Below, one piece after another: positions 22,527 to 34,137 of a stretch of DNA of 64,000 bases. Every line of letters starts with the position of its first letter. Position 1 is the stretch's first letter. The notes under the pieces are model-generated. The model ran no database searches and was not told where the DNA came from. It was given only the letters and a program-made list of their open reading frames with translations. A program made the translations under genes and the position numbers. This DNA is from Gnetum montanum. Its lineage: Eukaryota; Streptophyta; Gnetopsida; Gnetales; Gnetaceae. Location: positions 677,570-741,569 of the forward strand of contig MNCI01021389.1 of NCBI GenBank assembly GCA_015680685.1, in the 5' to 3' direction.

Positions 22527-23975
22527 CTACAAAATCGCCAAAAACGAAAGTTGTTACATCATTTTTTTACGACGATGTTAATCTATGTACCATGTCTGAT
22601 CGCAAGAATGACCTGAGGAGATTCCTTGACAGGATGAAGCTAACGAAGGTGGTGGTCCTCATGAAGAGGGTTTATAGGAGATAGAGCGTATTGAAGGGTC
22701 TCACGAAGAGGACCATCCTTATGAAAGAGTTCCTCATGCAAAGGGTGGCCTCTATGAGGATGACCTCCTCTGAGTAGAAGTTGAACTAGGGGATACGGGA
22801 GACAGTGGTAGTAAGGGGGATGCATAATGAATTAACCTCGGGTTTTATCATGGTGTAACAAGACAAGAGACTATATTTCTTTCTTTTAACGTATTTGAAA
22901 CAAATTTTGGTATTAATGTTAATGTTCTTTTTGTTGTTTTCTCTTTATGTAAAATGTATCGTAGGTTTTAACGTTATGATAAATTTTGATTAGTTTTAAG
23001 AGCGTAGCGTCAATGTGGTTACTAGTTTGAAACCGTCGCGGGCTGTTAAATTGTCCAAATGTAAAGCATAAATGACATCGCTAGTTTAAGGCCATTTTGG
23101 GCCTTGTATAGTTTAAGGCCATTTCGGGCCTTTTTTAGTAGTTTAAGGTGCCAAGTGTAAACAAATTTCAGGTACAGAGCGTAAAGGAAATTCAAGTACC
23201 AAGCGTAAATGACATTGCTAGTTTAAGGCCATTTCAGGCCCTGGATAGTTTAAGGCCATTTCGGGCCCTGGATAGTTTAAGGCCGTTTCGAGCCCTAGAT
23301 AGTTTAAGGTCGTTTCAAGCCCTAGATAGTTTAAGGCCGTTTCGGGCCCCCCTATTTTTTAGTTTAATGTATCAAGAGTAAGTGTAAATTGGATTCCGAT
23401 ATAAAGCATGAATGAAATTTGCGTTCCAAGCATGAATGGGATTTAAATACAAAGAGTAAATGAAATTGCTAGTTTAAGGCCATTTCTGGCCGTAGCTGAT
23501 TCAAGTGCCACGCGTAAATGAAGTCGCTAGTTTAGGGCCATTTCGGGCCTTTGCATAATTCGAGTGAGAAATGTAGAAGGTTGCTAGTTTAAGGCCATTT
23601 CGGGCCTTTGCGTAATTCGAGTGCGAAATGTAGAAGGTTGCTACTTAAAGGCCATTTCAGGCCTTTGCGTAATTCAAGTGCGAAATGTAGAAGGTTGCTA
23701 GTTTAAGGCCATTTCGGGCCTTCGCATAATTCGAGTGCAAAATGTAGAAGGTTTCTAGTTTAAGGTCATTTTGGGCCTTTATGTAGGAGTAAAGAAAATA
23801 GAAACGTAAAGCCAAACACAAAGATAAACATGAGCGTAATGAGACTAGCTAGTGAAAAGCGTAAGTACATGCGTAAACATAAGAAGTATAAATGGTAAGC
23901 GTAAATAGAATGGATGATGAGACCATATTAGTTAGGCAACTTTGTTTACTTGCTAACTCTGTAACTGTTTCTTAC
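22527..23975 (-). other. Candidate Ogre-like intron between PR and RT of element B
   Basis: Minus strand. The PR frame, reading through one TAG, stays open until about 23962 and contains the donor-like CAA|GTAAGA at 23975-23970. The RT-side frame opens right after TTTTGTAG (AG at 22528-22527) and runs MDAALSAPLALTG towards RT. In between are 1.45 kb without coding sequence, filled with repeats. Ogre elements are known to splice out an intron at this place. As read, the phases on both sides do not match by one base, so the exact sites are uncertain. Confidence 0.5.
23081..23790 (-). repeat. Tandem array of GGCC hairpin repeats in element B
   Basis: Plus-strand core GTTTAAGGCCATTTCGGGCC recurs about 14 times: 27-bp steps at 23084 and 23111; 27-bp steps at 23221, 23248, 23275, 23302, 23329; one near 23472; then 57-bp steps from 23527 (23584, 23641, 23698, 23755). 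Each core is AAGGCC - 6 nt - GGCCTT, able to form a stem. 57 equals 27 plus a 30-bp spacer. A second word (GCGTAAATGA) is interspersed at 23140-23520. Confidence 0.9.
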
Positions 23976-24807
23976 TTGCTTTGATTTTCAACGATGCATA
24001 AGGACAGGGAGACTTATGGCCCTTCTCCTTCGCATCACAATCTTCCTCTGCGAATGGTAGTTCGACCCAAGTTAGGTTGTCATCAGCCACTGTTTCAACT
24101 TGCTCGGGTACTTGGACAGGGGATTGATTCTCAGCCGTTTTGATCTCCGACTCTTGTTCTGTCTTTATGTTATTAACAGCCTAAGGGGTTATTTCATCAC
24201 CACGGATAACCACTTCTCCTCCTACGTAAGGCAAATGGATTTCTTGATGAATGGGTGATGAAACTGCTCTCAGTTGGGCTAACCAAGACCTCCCAAGAAT
24301 CAAATTAAATCCAGGCATTTCCGCGACCACGATAAACGTAACGTATATGGGGAACTGGTCCCCTGCCACGAAGTTGATATGGACGGTCCCTTTGACCTGC
24401 ACCTGTGCCCCGTTGAACGACTTTAGGCATGACATCGTTGTAGGACTAATCTGATCGATCAGGCCTAATTTATCCACTATGGGATAAGGGATGACATTAG
24501 TGGCCACCCCGTCATCTACATGTATCCTCTGAATTCGGTGTTGGCCGACCCGGATGGTGATGAACATGGGTGTCTTTTTCACTTGACCCTCAAGATTTTC
24601 CTTAATGGATTTGTCATGAAAGGTCAACGGGGTGGGATCTGGTTTTTTAGCAACGAGGGGGAGCATGATAGAGTGGATTGCTTCAACGTCTGCCGGCAAG
24701 CTTTTGTCCACAGGTATGGACGTTAGCATGTGAACCATAGCCTCACGATGTGTCTGCGACATCATGAGCAAGTCATAAAGGCTCAATGTTGTATTTTTTT
24801 GTTTCAA
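23962..24807 (-). pseudogene. Element B protease and C-terminal extension
   Basis: Minus strand. N-terminal LSLYDLLMMSQTHREA (24785-24738); active-site region IHVDDGVATNVIPYPIVDKL (about 24520-24461), with D-D-G where D-S/T-G is usual; flap and C-terminal GFNLILGRSWL (24316-24284). A TAG at about 24181 sits where CAG would continue the frame, which stays open to about 23962 with an acidic tail (VELPFAEEDCDA). It is followed by the candidate intron. Confidence 0.78.
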
Positions 24808-25431
24808 AGCCTGTTTGACTTGTGCCAGGGCATCAAAGAGATCTTACCCACGATCAGGTTGTTTGTCACCCTTTTCCTCTTCCATTCATCCTAAGAGGCG
24901 AATTTCACGGGGAGGAGTGACATTTGGTCAAGGGTTACGCTTCCTTTGGCCTAGGGGAGATAATTACTTTCGTGTAACCTCTTTGTTTTTGACAAGTAGG
25001 GCTAAAGGTGCAGAAGTGAGGGGTTGAGGTTTGGGTAACCCCAACGTAAGAGGGACCTTGGCCGCATCAACAGTAACAGTAGGAGGGTTTGACTTAGAAG
25101 ATTGTCCCTACATAGAAGGGATGGTTGATAGTTTTGGCACTCTGATGACTAAGGGTGCCTTGGGTGTAGGTGCGGGCTAGGTCATGGCTTTAATGACTGC
25201 GGGTTGGTGGAAAGCATTCTGAGATGAAGTTCGAAGGATGAAAGGGTGCCTTGGAGTGCCACTCGTCGACACTGATGGACTTATTTTTTGGGTCGAGTGG
25301 GATTATGTTCACAACACAAAAGGCCACCTCGGCTGCACTTGATTATCGCCCTCTGTTCCTACCACGTTGATTGTGTACCCTGTGTTGTTTACATTCAACG
25401 GATCTTGGTACACATGCATGGCCTGGTTTTC
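24808..25431 (-). other. Element B gag-PR linker
   Basis: Broken frames between the zinc-knuckle-like motif and protease. Short stretches of P/T-rich coding sequence are likely but I cannot follow one frame across. Confidence 0.4.
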
Positions 25432-27633
25432 TTAGTGTGTCGAGCTACTGCTATCTAAGATCAAGTCACCTTGATCTATCAAATGTTGGATATCATCCTT
25501 CAATGCCCAGCAGTAGTCCATGTCATGATCGCACAATTGATGGTAGTCGCATAATCGGTCTAGCTTAAAGTTCTTGGGAACGGGCGGTTTGTTAGGTTGT
25601 GCCAAGGACGGATTCTTGAGTAGCTTACAGTGGCGCTTGTGACATTTCAGGATCTCCTCGAACACTGCCTTGTGTTGGATGTGACCGGCTCCCAATAATT
25701 ACCTCAGAAGTTCTGAAGGCTTCACAGGTAAGGTTGCGTAATTTGAGTGATCTTTACACTCAAATTTCGGCCTTGGCTATGGGGGTGTTTCAGGGGCAAA
25801 AGTAGCTTCTTGATTGGTGCCACCTGAGCTGGTTGTCAACTCAGCTGGCTCCGCAGTAGTTTTCTTGCCGTTGTTGTTCTTTTTCTTGGCCCCTTCAACA
25901 ACCACCGCGACTCTACTAATCGTGACTTTGCCTTTGTCCTTACCCTTACTGTGGGCATTTTTGTAGGCCACATATGCCAGATCTTTACTAGCCTCTGCCG
26001 CATCTTGGATGCTCTTAGTCTGAGCAAAGGCTTGGCTGAGGGAATGGGGGGCAAGGTAATACAACTTAGACTTGATAAAGTCGTTGACTGCTCCCTTGAA
26101 GATTGCCAGTAGATGGGCCTCCGCGATGGGCTCACGAATTTCGTTCAAGGTGGCTCTCCACCGCTGTATGAACTTTTGGACTAACTCAAGTGGGTCTTGC
26201 TTCACTCCCATGAGCTAGTCCAGTGTGACTTCTGGCTTCAGGTTGTATTTGAAGCGAGTCACAAACTAGGTTAACAACTCTTCCAAAGTTGAAATGGAAG
26301 CACGTGGAAGTGCTCGATACCAATCCAAAGCTTTACCCATTAAGGACACAGCAAAGACATGGATTATAGTATGTGGTCATTGTTGCAGAAATAAGGACTC
26401 TGACCTAAAAGTGATGAGGTGGGCGTTGGGATCACCTTCCCCATTGTATTTTGTGAAATGGGGAAGGGGCATCCCGGGTGGCAATGACAAGACTGGGACT
26501 GCTGGGCTAATAGGATCGTCATGGTAGAAATCCATGACTTGTACCATGTCAGAGCTAGCAGCCTTGAGACTCTTGACCTCTTCTGTAAGGGTCTGGTTGA
26601 GCTGGAAGGCTTGGTCTAGACCCGTAGATGACAATGTCATTTGTGGAGTGGAAGGGGGAGCCACATTGGGTGGCAGCACAGATGCAACAGCTTGGCTGAT
26701 GGTTGGCGGGATAGTCCCTATAGGCAATGTTGCTTGCGGCATCCACCATCCGGTGGTTGGTGTAGGTGAGGGAACCACCCTCGGCTGCGCTATTGGGTAC
26801 GTTGTTTGTGTAGCTGGGGGAACAAGCAGTGATCCTACAACTGGGTTTAGCACTTGCGGGACATGGCTTTGAAGGTGGGGATGGTGATGCATTTGCGCAG
26901 GATGCACAATAAGGGTAGGCTTTGTCGTGTGAATCGGGAGTGTAGTTGGCGTTGCAAGTATCGCATGCACATGCAGTGGCACAGGCGCAGGCACACGATG
27001 AGGTGACTTAGGTAATCGCGCCTACTGAGGAATAATTTGCGATGCACCTTCACCTGGGAAGATAGTCGGTGAGAGAAAATGTAAACGCGGTGAATGCGGG
27101 ACTCGATCGGTGTTAGATAATGTCAAAGGTGTGGTGACCATGAACAAAGGGCTTACACGAGACGTTGTGGAGGAAGAGGCCATGGTGAAATCGACATTAC
27201 TGCCTCCCTCAAAGTGGGATTCTAGATCATCTTGTTCGTCGTGAAGCGTTTCATTACAGAACAAGGCCATTAGCTCTTTTGGCGATGTCTGTGCCATCAA
27301 CATTTGATCTAGGATCCACCTTTGTTGATCTATCAAGGGTATGAAAGTGGTAGGCGTAGGAATGAGTTCCTTCCCGTTGCAGTACATAAACTCGTACTCT
27401 CATTTTTCCTGGAGCTCTTGTGGGTACATAGGTAGGTTTGCCGCTAACTTAGCACAGAGGAAATTGTAACTTTCCCTGCGTTGAGCCTGTCCCTCAAGCT
27501 CTTTGTTTTGTAACCTAAGGGAGCGGCATGGTCGCACCGGACTGAGTGGTTTCTCGACCATCAGAGGCATGACCTACGTGGTCCAAGGGTTCTCAAGGCT
27601 AGTGGTGTCAACGGCAGTAGTTGATGTAGTCAT
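25432..27633 (-). pseudogene. Element B gag
   Basis: Minus strand. The likely start is ATG at 27633 (MTTSTTAVDTT) because the frame leads into the ELQEK..EYEFMYCNGKEL region with only two stops. A long P/T/H-rich stretch (26994-26600) follows, then the capsid motif PHFTKYNGEGDPNAHLITF (about 26460-26405), WYRALP, and a helical part with QKFIQRWRATLNEI (about 26182-26140). At 25590-25440 it has CDYHQLCDHDMDYCWALKDD, the C-x2-H...H-x4-C type knuckle of Tat-lineage gags. Stops near 26377 and 26212, and frame changes near 27022 and 25777. Confidence 0.8.
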
Positions 27634-27865
27634 TTTTTTACGCGATTCAGAGATAATGATGACAAAAGTAGAGATCGGAAGGACAAAGGCGAACTAAGAT
27701 AATAATCAGGGATTTTTATCTTGTAGGACTCCAAAGGAATCATCGAAGCGATCGATCTGCACCACACAATTTCGTAAACAACCTTGGAGGTATTACGTTT
27801 ACATTGATTGCCAATGGGTATAGATAGCTTACAAGACTACCCACAAAATACGGATCGGATATGAA

Positions 27866-27884
27866 GGCCCTCCTTCTAGTGCCA
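27866..27884 (-). other. Primer binding site of element B
   Basis: In element sense TGGCACTAGAAGGAGGGCC, 6 nt after the 5' LTR. It begins TGG as a PBS must. I cannot name the tRNA. Confidence 0.6.
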
Positions 27885-27890
27885 GAAAAC

Positions 27891-29198
27891 TGTAATGATG
27901 GAAAACATCGGTCGCTGGAAATACCGAACGAAAGTCCGTGTACATAGTTCCAACCCTGGATCCGTGCGAGGACTGTGCTGGAGAGAAAAACAAATCTGAG
28001 GTGCCCTAAACAGTCTTGTTGATCAGACAGGGACCTATTTAATCAGTAAAAGGTTTGGTAGTAATTTGATGGCGAAATGAAGATTCTTTATAAAACGATG
28101 CAATGTTGTTAATCCCGAAAGCAATTGAAGACAATGTAAACGATTTAGATGAGATTGCCAAATCCTTCTAACTAGGATGCAAGAGATCAGATTTGGTAGA
28201 GAATACTATCACAGGATCTGGGATTTAATTTATGAAAAATAATATGTTTGAAACAAGGATTTTAGGCAGGCTTCGGTTTGAACGAAGCATATGCCAGTAA
28301 CAAGAAAGTTATGTAAAGATGAAACAAGCGAGGATAAATCTATCTTGATTTAGCCAATCTGGGCACAAGGAAGTCAGACCCACGGGAGAATATCCGGTAG
28401 CCGATTGTTTCTGATCAAGAATTCTTGTCAATCACCTCCGACGTTCTCACGATCGCTAATTCTCTTTTGCTCTTTTTCCAACCTTGAAAGAAAAATTTTG
28501 CCAGCCCCTTTTGATTTTCTTCAACTGAAGCATTTATAAGGTTAGGGTCAGGAGAAAAACGCAGTTTAGATGAAGCATGTCCTGAGCCTACAACATGCCA
28601 TTGACTTGATGTGGTGGTTGTTGAAGTTTACGATGCCACACTACCTTACGCCCTAAAGTGTAATGCATCGTAAACCAGGAATTTGGCAACAGGGATTACG
28701 CAACAACATGCTGGAGAGCGTATTGCATCGTGCAGAATGTTGCTACCTATATTAAGCCACCATTTTCCATACTTGAATTACCCTGCGCTACGCTAGATTA
28801 CGCTTCACAGCGTAGTCCGTCGTAAAATAGCGCATCTGTAAAGAAAAACGAAGTGTTTGTGGAAGCCTTGAAAATTTGTCATCCCTGATGTTTGTGGCAT
28901 ACTATTCTCTAACATTACACTGCATAATGCGATGTTACGCTATGTAGCGTAATACAGCGTAATTTGCCAAAAGTTAAGATTTTCGAAACAAATAACTTGC
29001 AAACTTGGAAGTTTTTCCGCCGTGCATCTGTCGCTTTGCTCCATCTTCTGGAATTTGCTTATGTTGTGCTACACAGCGTGGCGGGACAGACCTTTGATTG
29101 AAAAGGAATTTGTTATGCTGCGCTCTGTTGCAACCCTTCGCCTAAATCACCAACCTTTTGTTGAACCGCTGAGGCCTCGAAATTTTCACGATGTTTTA
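27891..29198 (-). repeat. Element B 5' LTR
   Basis: 1308 bp, pair of 15864-17171. The terminal CA (plus strand) is changed to TA at the right end. A TATA-like box lies at 28531-28540 (minus) and the 18-bp TTACGCTA-TG-TAGCGTAA inverted repeat at 28935-28952. Confidence 0.92.
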
Positions 29199-29203
29199 AA
29201 AGT
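29199..29203 (+). repeat. Target-site duplication of element B, right copy
   Basis: AAAGT directly after the LTR, same as 15859-15863. Confidence 0.9.
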
Positions 29204-30550
29204 GATTGGAAAAAGTTGAAGTTGTTCCCACGAACACTTGTGAAAGAGCCTGAGAGCTGGTACAAATCCCTCAAACCTGAATTGATTAAAAGATGGAGTA
29301 CCATGCTAGAGATTTTTAATGACAAATATCAAACCAACTCATTGGTGTCCAATTTAAGGAAAAAAATCCAAGGATGAAAGTAAGGGACTCATGAAACCCT
29401 TGATGTGGCAATGGATAGGTATTATTCACTATTGCATAGATGTCCAAGCCATTGATTCTCACAACAAGAATAGCTAAGGAACATTGTAGATGGATTACAG
29501 AACAAGACAAGAGAGTCCCTTGGGGTTTATGCCCAAGGCTAATTATTTGAAATGATTGTCCATCAAGTCCAGAGACTGATTGACCAAGTGACAAAGAAAG
29601 AAGGCTAGTTAAGAAATAGGGAATCAACAAAAGAATATAATAGAGATCCATCCATTAGGAATAGAGACACATGATTTTTTCACACACAATAAGAAGCCTT
29701 GGATTAGGAAATTCAAAAAAAAGACTCTACCAATTCAGAAATCTGTAACCAACATCATAGCAAATGTAGAGAAAATGTGGGACTTAGTTGAAAAATTTGT
29801 AACAGCATTAAAGATTGTGGAGGAGAAAACAAAGCCAGCCTTTGGAAAAGGTAAGGAAAAGGAAAAGAAGAGAGATTTTAGATAAAAGGACAAAGTATCT
29901 TCAGTGGCTCAGTGTTCAAAAACAAGCTTCGAAGAAGAGGAAGGATGTGTTGTGTGCCAGTATGAACATCCCAAGGGATGTTGTCCCATAAAGATGCACT
30001 TACAGGAAACATGGGCATATGCACTTAATCACAGATTTGTTAAGAAAAAATTCCTAAAAGGTTACCATATCCTCAAGGTAACTACAGGCAGAACTTCCAA
30101 GCAACATACTATCCCAACAGAGCTTTGTCACAACCACAAGAGTAGTAGTCTCAACAGTGGCAACAACCCTAATCATGGGCCATGTCACCACCTCACCAAC
30201 AATATCCATATCAGCAGCTAGATCCATATGGATATTTTGTACAATGTCCAATCTCTCCTAGTAATGTTCTTGTCCAAACTCCATAATACTATCCGACAAA
30301 GTAACATAAACCAACATCACCAAGGACAGATCCAAACTCGTACATGCATCCATCAACAACAAGTTCTTCAAACCAACATCTTAATTATTTACCATCAATG
30401 CCACCTCTTGTCATGTAGGGGTAACTACCATTACAACCACAGTAGAAAAGCATAATAAGGGCAATTAGTATGCAAGAGGAGATGATCACATGTGAATCAC
30501 AACTCAGGAAACAACCGTTCTTTTGAATGAGTCTTAAAAAGGTTTGATAG
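29204..30550 (+). pseudogene. Element A gag, 3' part
   Basis: Continues the capsid where it was split: DWKKLKLFPRTLVKEPESWY (29204-29263), RWSTMLEIFNDKYQTN (29292-29339). The zinc-knuckle segment CVVCQYEHPKGCCP is at 29947-29988, followed by a Q/N-rich, broken tail. Stops at 29377, 29454 and others; several match Gln codons in E1. Confidence 0.75.
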
Positions 30551-31160
30551 ATGGGGAACACATCTACTTCCATCCCATCTACACCTAATCCTCCTCAACC
30601 CAACAAGCTTCCATCTTCATCAAACCAAAATGTCACAATTGTCATGCTTACTCAAATAATCACTCATTCGATAAAGGAAAGAGTCCTTCCACAAAAGCAA
30701 GCTAATCCAAAAAGTCCCTTAGTCTACCTTCAAATAGTAGGGACAAAACCATGCAAGGCTCAACTTGATTCCAAGTCAAGTGTAAACCTAATCTCACAAA
30801 ACATGTATAAGGCTTGGAATCTACCATCATTAAAGAAGAATAATATCTAATTAGAGTTATAGACTAGTTAATCATAGTTCCACTGGGGCAAGTGGATGAT
30901 GTGATTACAACCATCAATGGTTGGTCTCACCTTGTAAATTTTTTGGTAATCCATGTCAGTAAAAATAAGGAAGAATTTCTAATTATCATGGGAAGAGCTT
31001 GGCTTAGCATTGTCGATGCTAAGCTTAGGATTCATGACTTGTCCTTGGAAATTTCCAAGGAGGACGAAGCCAGCATCATACAAAGATGTAGAGTTCTATG
31101 CATCGCATTCAGTGATAATGGCTGCAATTGCATGCAAAATATATGGGCCATTAACTAGAA
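30551..31160 (+). pseudogene. Element A protease, decayed
   Basis: SPLVYLQIVGTKPCKAQLD then S-K-S-SVNLISQNMYKAWN (30716-30824): the catalytic D-L-G-S has become D-S-K-S. Later FLIIMGRAWLSIVDA (30976-31020). Stops at 30850 and 30865. Confidence 0.72.
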
Positions 31161-31379
31161 AATGCAAAGGCATGCAATAAATGTATAGAGGAAATATTTG
31201 TGCAAAAATGTCTGTATGTGGTAGCCACACAATAAGAAGGCACCTAGTGGCTAGTCATAGAAAAGGAAACTTAATCCAACAAGTACATGAAACCAACAAA
31301 GTAGATTGTTAATGCCTATGTTGAAGAGGCTAATAAGCTAGAATAGTTAAGGAAAAGGCACTCCTACCCACGCATAAGT

Positions 31380-32617
31380 TAAAAAGAAAAACTAGACTAT
31401 GGACAATTGGAGATCCTAAACACTATGGAGCCTGAACTGCTTAAATTAAAGGCCCTATTGGCAATATTAGAGTATGCTTTCCTAAATAATAAGAAGCCAG
31501 TAATAATCAATGCCAAGTTAAACGAAGAATAGAAATGGAAGTTGCTAGAAGTGATTAACAAATGGCCCATAACATTCGCATGGTCTTATGATGAGATTAC
31601 AGGAATTGATTCGAGAATTTGTTAACATCAGATCTATACTGATCCAGTAGTCAAACCATGATGCCAACCCCAATGAAGGCTCAATACTAAATTAAAAGAA
31701 GTAGTTAAGCAAGAATTGGAAAATTTTCTAAAGATAGGATTCATCTATGCTATTGCAGATAGCAAATGAGTTAGTCTCTTAGTGGTTTTTCCAAAGAAGG
31801 GGGCAAGTGGCAAGTGGGCATTGATTTTCTAATGTTGAATGCTACTACCTTCAACTATCACTTCCCTTTGCCATTTGTTGATCAAGTCTTGGATACCATC
31901 GTAGGACATGAGTATTATAGTTTTCTACATGGATATAGTAGATAGAATCAGATTCACACTGCATCTAAAGACTGGGAGAAAATGGCGTTCACCAATTCAT
32001 TGGGAACGTTTGCCTACAAATAAATGTCCTTTGGTCTTTGTAATGTGTCGACCACCTTCTAGAGACTAGTACTCAATATCTTCCAGAAACAAATTAGAAT
32101 TGATGTTGAGGTCTTCATGGACGATTTTTTGACATACGGGCTTGATTTCAAGAAAGCACTAAACTGGTTGGAGCAGGTACTGAAAATATGTGTTGAAACC
32201 AATTTCAAGCTCAACTAGTAGAAAAGCCACCTTATGGTCTAGGATGGTATCGCGTTGGGATAGAAAATCTCATAGAAAGACATAGACGTAGATCTTGAAA
32301 ATATTTGATTCATACAAAAGATCACTCAAAGGCCCCAGATAGTAAAAGATGTGTGATCATTCTTGGGCCACACAGGATATTATAGAAGATTTATGGAAAA
32401 TTTTTCAAAGATAGTAAAACTACTCATGGAACTCACTAAGAAGGATGCACCCTTTGAATGGAAAGAGCCATGCAAAAAGGCATTTGAAGCTCTGAAATAG
32501 AAACTAGTTGAGACACCAATCCTTTAAGCTCTGGATTGGTTTAGGCCTTTTTACATCATGACTGATGCTTCCAATTATGCGCTTACTGCAATATTGATAC
32601 AACTAGATGATCAAAAG
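31380..32617 (+). pseudogene. Element A RT and start of RNase H
   Basis: FIYAIADSK (31740-31766), PLPFVDQVLDTI (about 31867-31900), GYS...IHTASKD (31930-31970), then DVEVFMDDFLTYG (32104-32142) with an intact F-M-D-D box. The RNase H start MTDASNYALTAI is at 32558-32593, in the normal T-D-A-S form. The frame then stops being RNase H at about 32617. Many stops and several single-base shifts. Confidence 0.75.
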
Positions 32618-32950
32618 AGATCTTGTTCCAAACTTAGGCATGACATGTGGATAAGGCAAGTAACTATAGAACTAGGCGATAAGGTCCTTTACTATAATCC
32701 TAATCATTTACCCCAAAAAGCTAAATTTCAAACACTTTTGGAGGGATCATACATTGTTCAAGCCACTTATCCATCCAGTGCCTTACATATTTACCACCCA
32801 TCCTATCCACATAAGCTAATTCTTGCTAACATACAACAAGTCAAATTCTACTATGAACATTCCAAGGAATCTACCAAATTTTTCCAACTATCTTTCACCC
32901 ATTCTCTCTTTTGTTTAACCAATCCTAATAATAGTCATGGTGGTGTTCAT
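32618..32950 (+). pseudogene. Element A integrase C-terminus, fused after a deletion
   Basis: The same open frame (32558-32962) passes from RNase H straight into LRHDMWIRQV...GDKVLYYNP (32634-32703), the strand that ends INT in E1 (7312-7377). Most of RNase H and all of the integrase core are deleted, by chance in frame. The remainder runs to about 32950. Confidence 0.75.
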
Positions 32951-32954
32951 TTGG

Positions 32955-33138
32955 ACCTGTAGGTACTCTACTAAACTTTTTACTTTCTTTTTAATTTTTC
33001 ATTCTTTTATATTTTTTCATTTCTTGATAATTTTTTTAAAATTTTCTAATTTCTTTCACATTTTTCCATTCTTTAATAATTTTTCATTCTTTACACCTTT
33101 TCCATTTTTACTATCTTTTTCGTCCTTTTCATACTTTG
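32955..33138 (+). other. T-rich tract after INT in element A
   Basis: Long T/C-rich stretch as at 7670 and 40300. AGTCATGGTGG at 32933 is the decayed internal PPT-like motif. It is cut by the LTR of E4. Confidence 0.55.
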
Positions 33139-33977
33139 TGATGAATCATGTTTTGACTAGCTCTAATATTAGAGCCTCGATATCAAATACTCGATGTCGA
33201 AGCCCAAGATGCAATGTCGAATATCCAATATCATGGGGTATATGCTAGCCTATAAATACAACGCTTAGGCTCACAATTTTCATATCAGTTTTTTTTCATA
33301 GATAGTGAAGCTCTTACAATTTGTTTTCTCTAGAATTAGAATATTTTCTGAGTGCCCGCAGTAGGAGTCTAAGTGTGTACGAATCTTTATTTGAGCACTG
33401 ATGTACCTAAGCACAACAATATGATGGGAATAAAAATGAATCCTTTTGATAATCCTTGCAACACTGAGAATAGATTAATGTTTCCTTTAATGCATTTGAT
33501 ATTCATGCACTTTACTTTAATGCATTTTCATTAAGCAATTAATTTCTGATTGTTAATGAACATAAGCACAACCACTTCAAGCATATGTGTAGCACTTGGT
33601 AACCTAGAAACACTTAATGTTTGGTAACCCAGTAGTGCTACATGTGTTCAAGATGCGTCTAGGGAATGGAAACGAGTACTCGTGTTAGGCTAGCTAGGTA
33701 GTAGGTTAATTAGATATTAAATTCCTATACCTTTCATTCTTGTTTTAGGCAATTAAACTTATAAAACACAAAATGATAAAAATCATATACCTTAGTTGTA
33801 CTTAACCTTATACTTGTACCTCACAAGTGGAACTGACAAGACAATGATTATTCCAATTAGATTTTACATCTTAGAACTAGTGTACTTAAGAATTTAAGGT
33901 TTGTGGAATTCGACTAGATTGTGCGTGAATGCTTGTGATTCATATGGTTGGACATAGGGGTACCTTGCCGCTCATCA
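33139..33977 (+). repeat. E4 5' LTR
   Basis: 839 bp, TGATG...CATCA. U3 has CTCGATATCAAATACTCGAT and repeated CGA/TATC words, TATAAATA at 33251-33258. Different subfamily in U3 from the LTRs of A. Confidence 0.8.
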
Positions 33978-33997
33978 TTAGCACTGTTGTTCGGGAC
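33978..33997 (+). other. Primer binding site of E4
   Basis: TTAGCACTGTTGTTCGGGAC, decayed tRNA-Asp type, directly after the LTR. Confidence 0.65.
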
Positions 33998-34137
33998 CTT
34001 TTAGTTATTATGTGCACTATCTAGGATTTAGTGAAAATTATTCAAATCATTGGAATGAACCTTAGAGTCATATCACATCTTAATATTACTATAACAATAT
34101 TTAGAAGCACACTAAATGTTTATTTTTCTAACATAAA

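Larger units (their letters stand above)
15864..29198 (-). mobile_element. Element B, Tat/Ogre-lineage Ty3/gypsy retrotransposon
   Basis: 13,335 bp on the minus strand with 1308-bp LTRs at both ends, TG...CA termini and a perfect 5-bp target duplication. From its 5' end (right): LTR, PBS, gag, PR, a repeat-filled non-coding block with splice-like ends, RT, RNase H, a second archaeal-type RNase H, INT, a long 3' UTR with tandem repeats, PPT, LTR. The second RNase H, no chromodomain, the PR-RT spacer and 3' repeats are hallmarks of the Tat clade, which includes Ogre. Frames carry scattered stops, so it is a dead copy. It contains the N run at 22229-22321. Confidence 0.9.

Noticed and set aside
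23148-23381. Plus-strand ORF with LRPFRALDS repeats
   Set aside because: The peptide repeat is only the 27-bp DNA repeat translated, and it is antisense to element B.
23081-23790. Possible CRISPR array
   Set aside because: Repeats are tandem with little or no unique spacer, the host is a plant, and they sit inside a retrotransposon.
26534-26872. Plus-strand ORF of 112 codons
   Set aside because: Antisense shadow of the P/T-rich part of element B gag.
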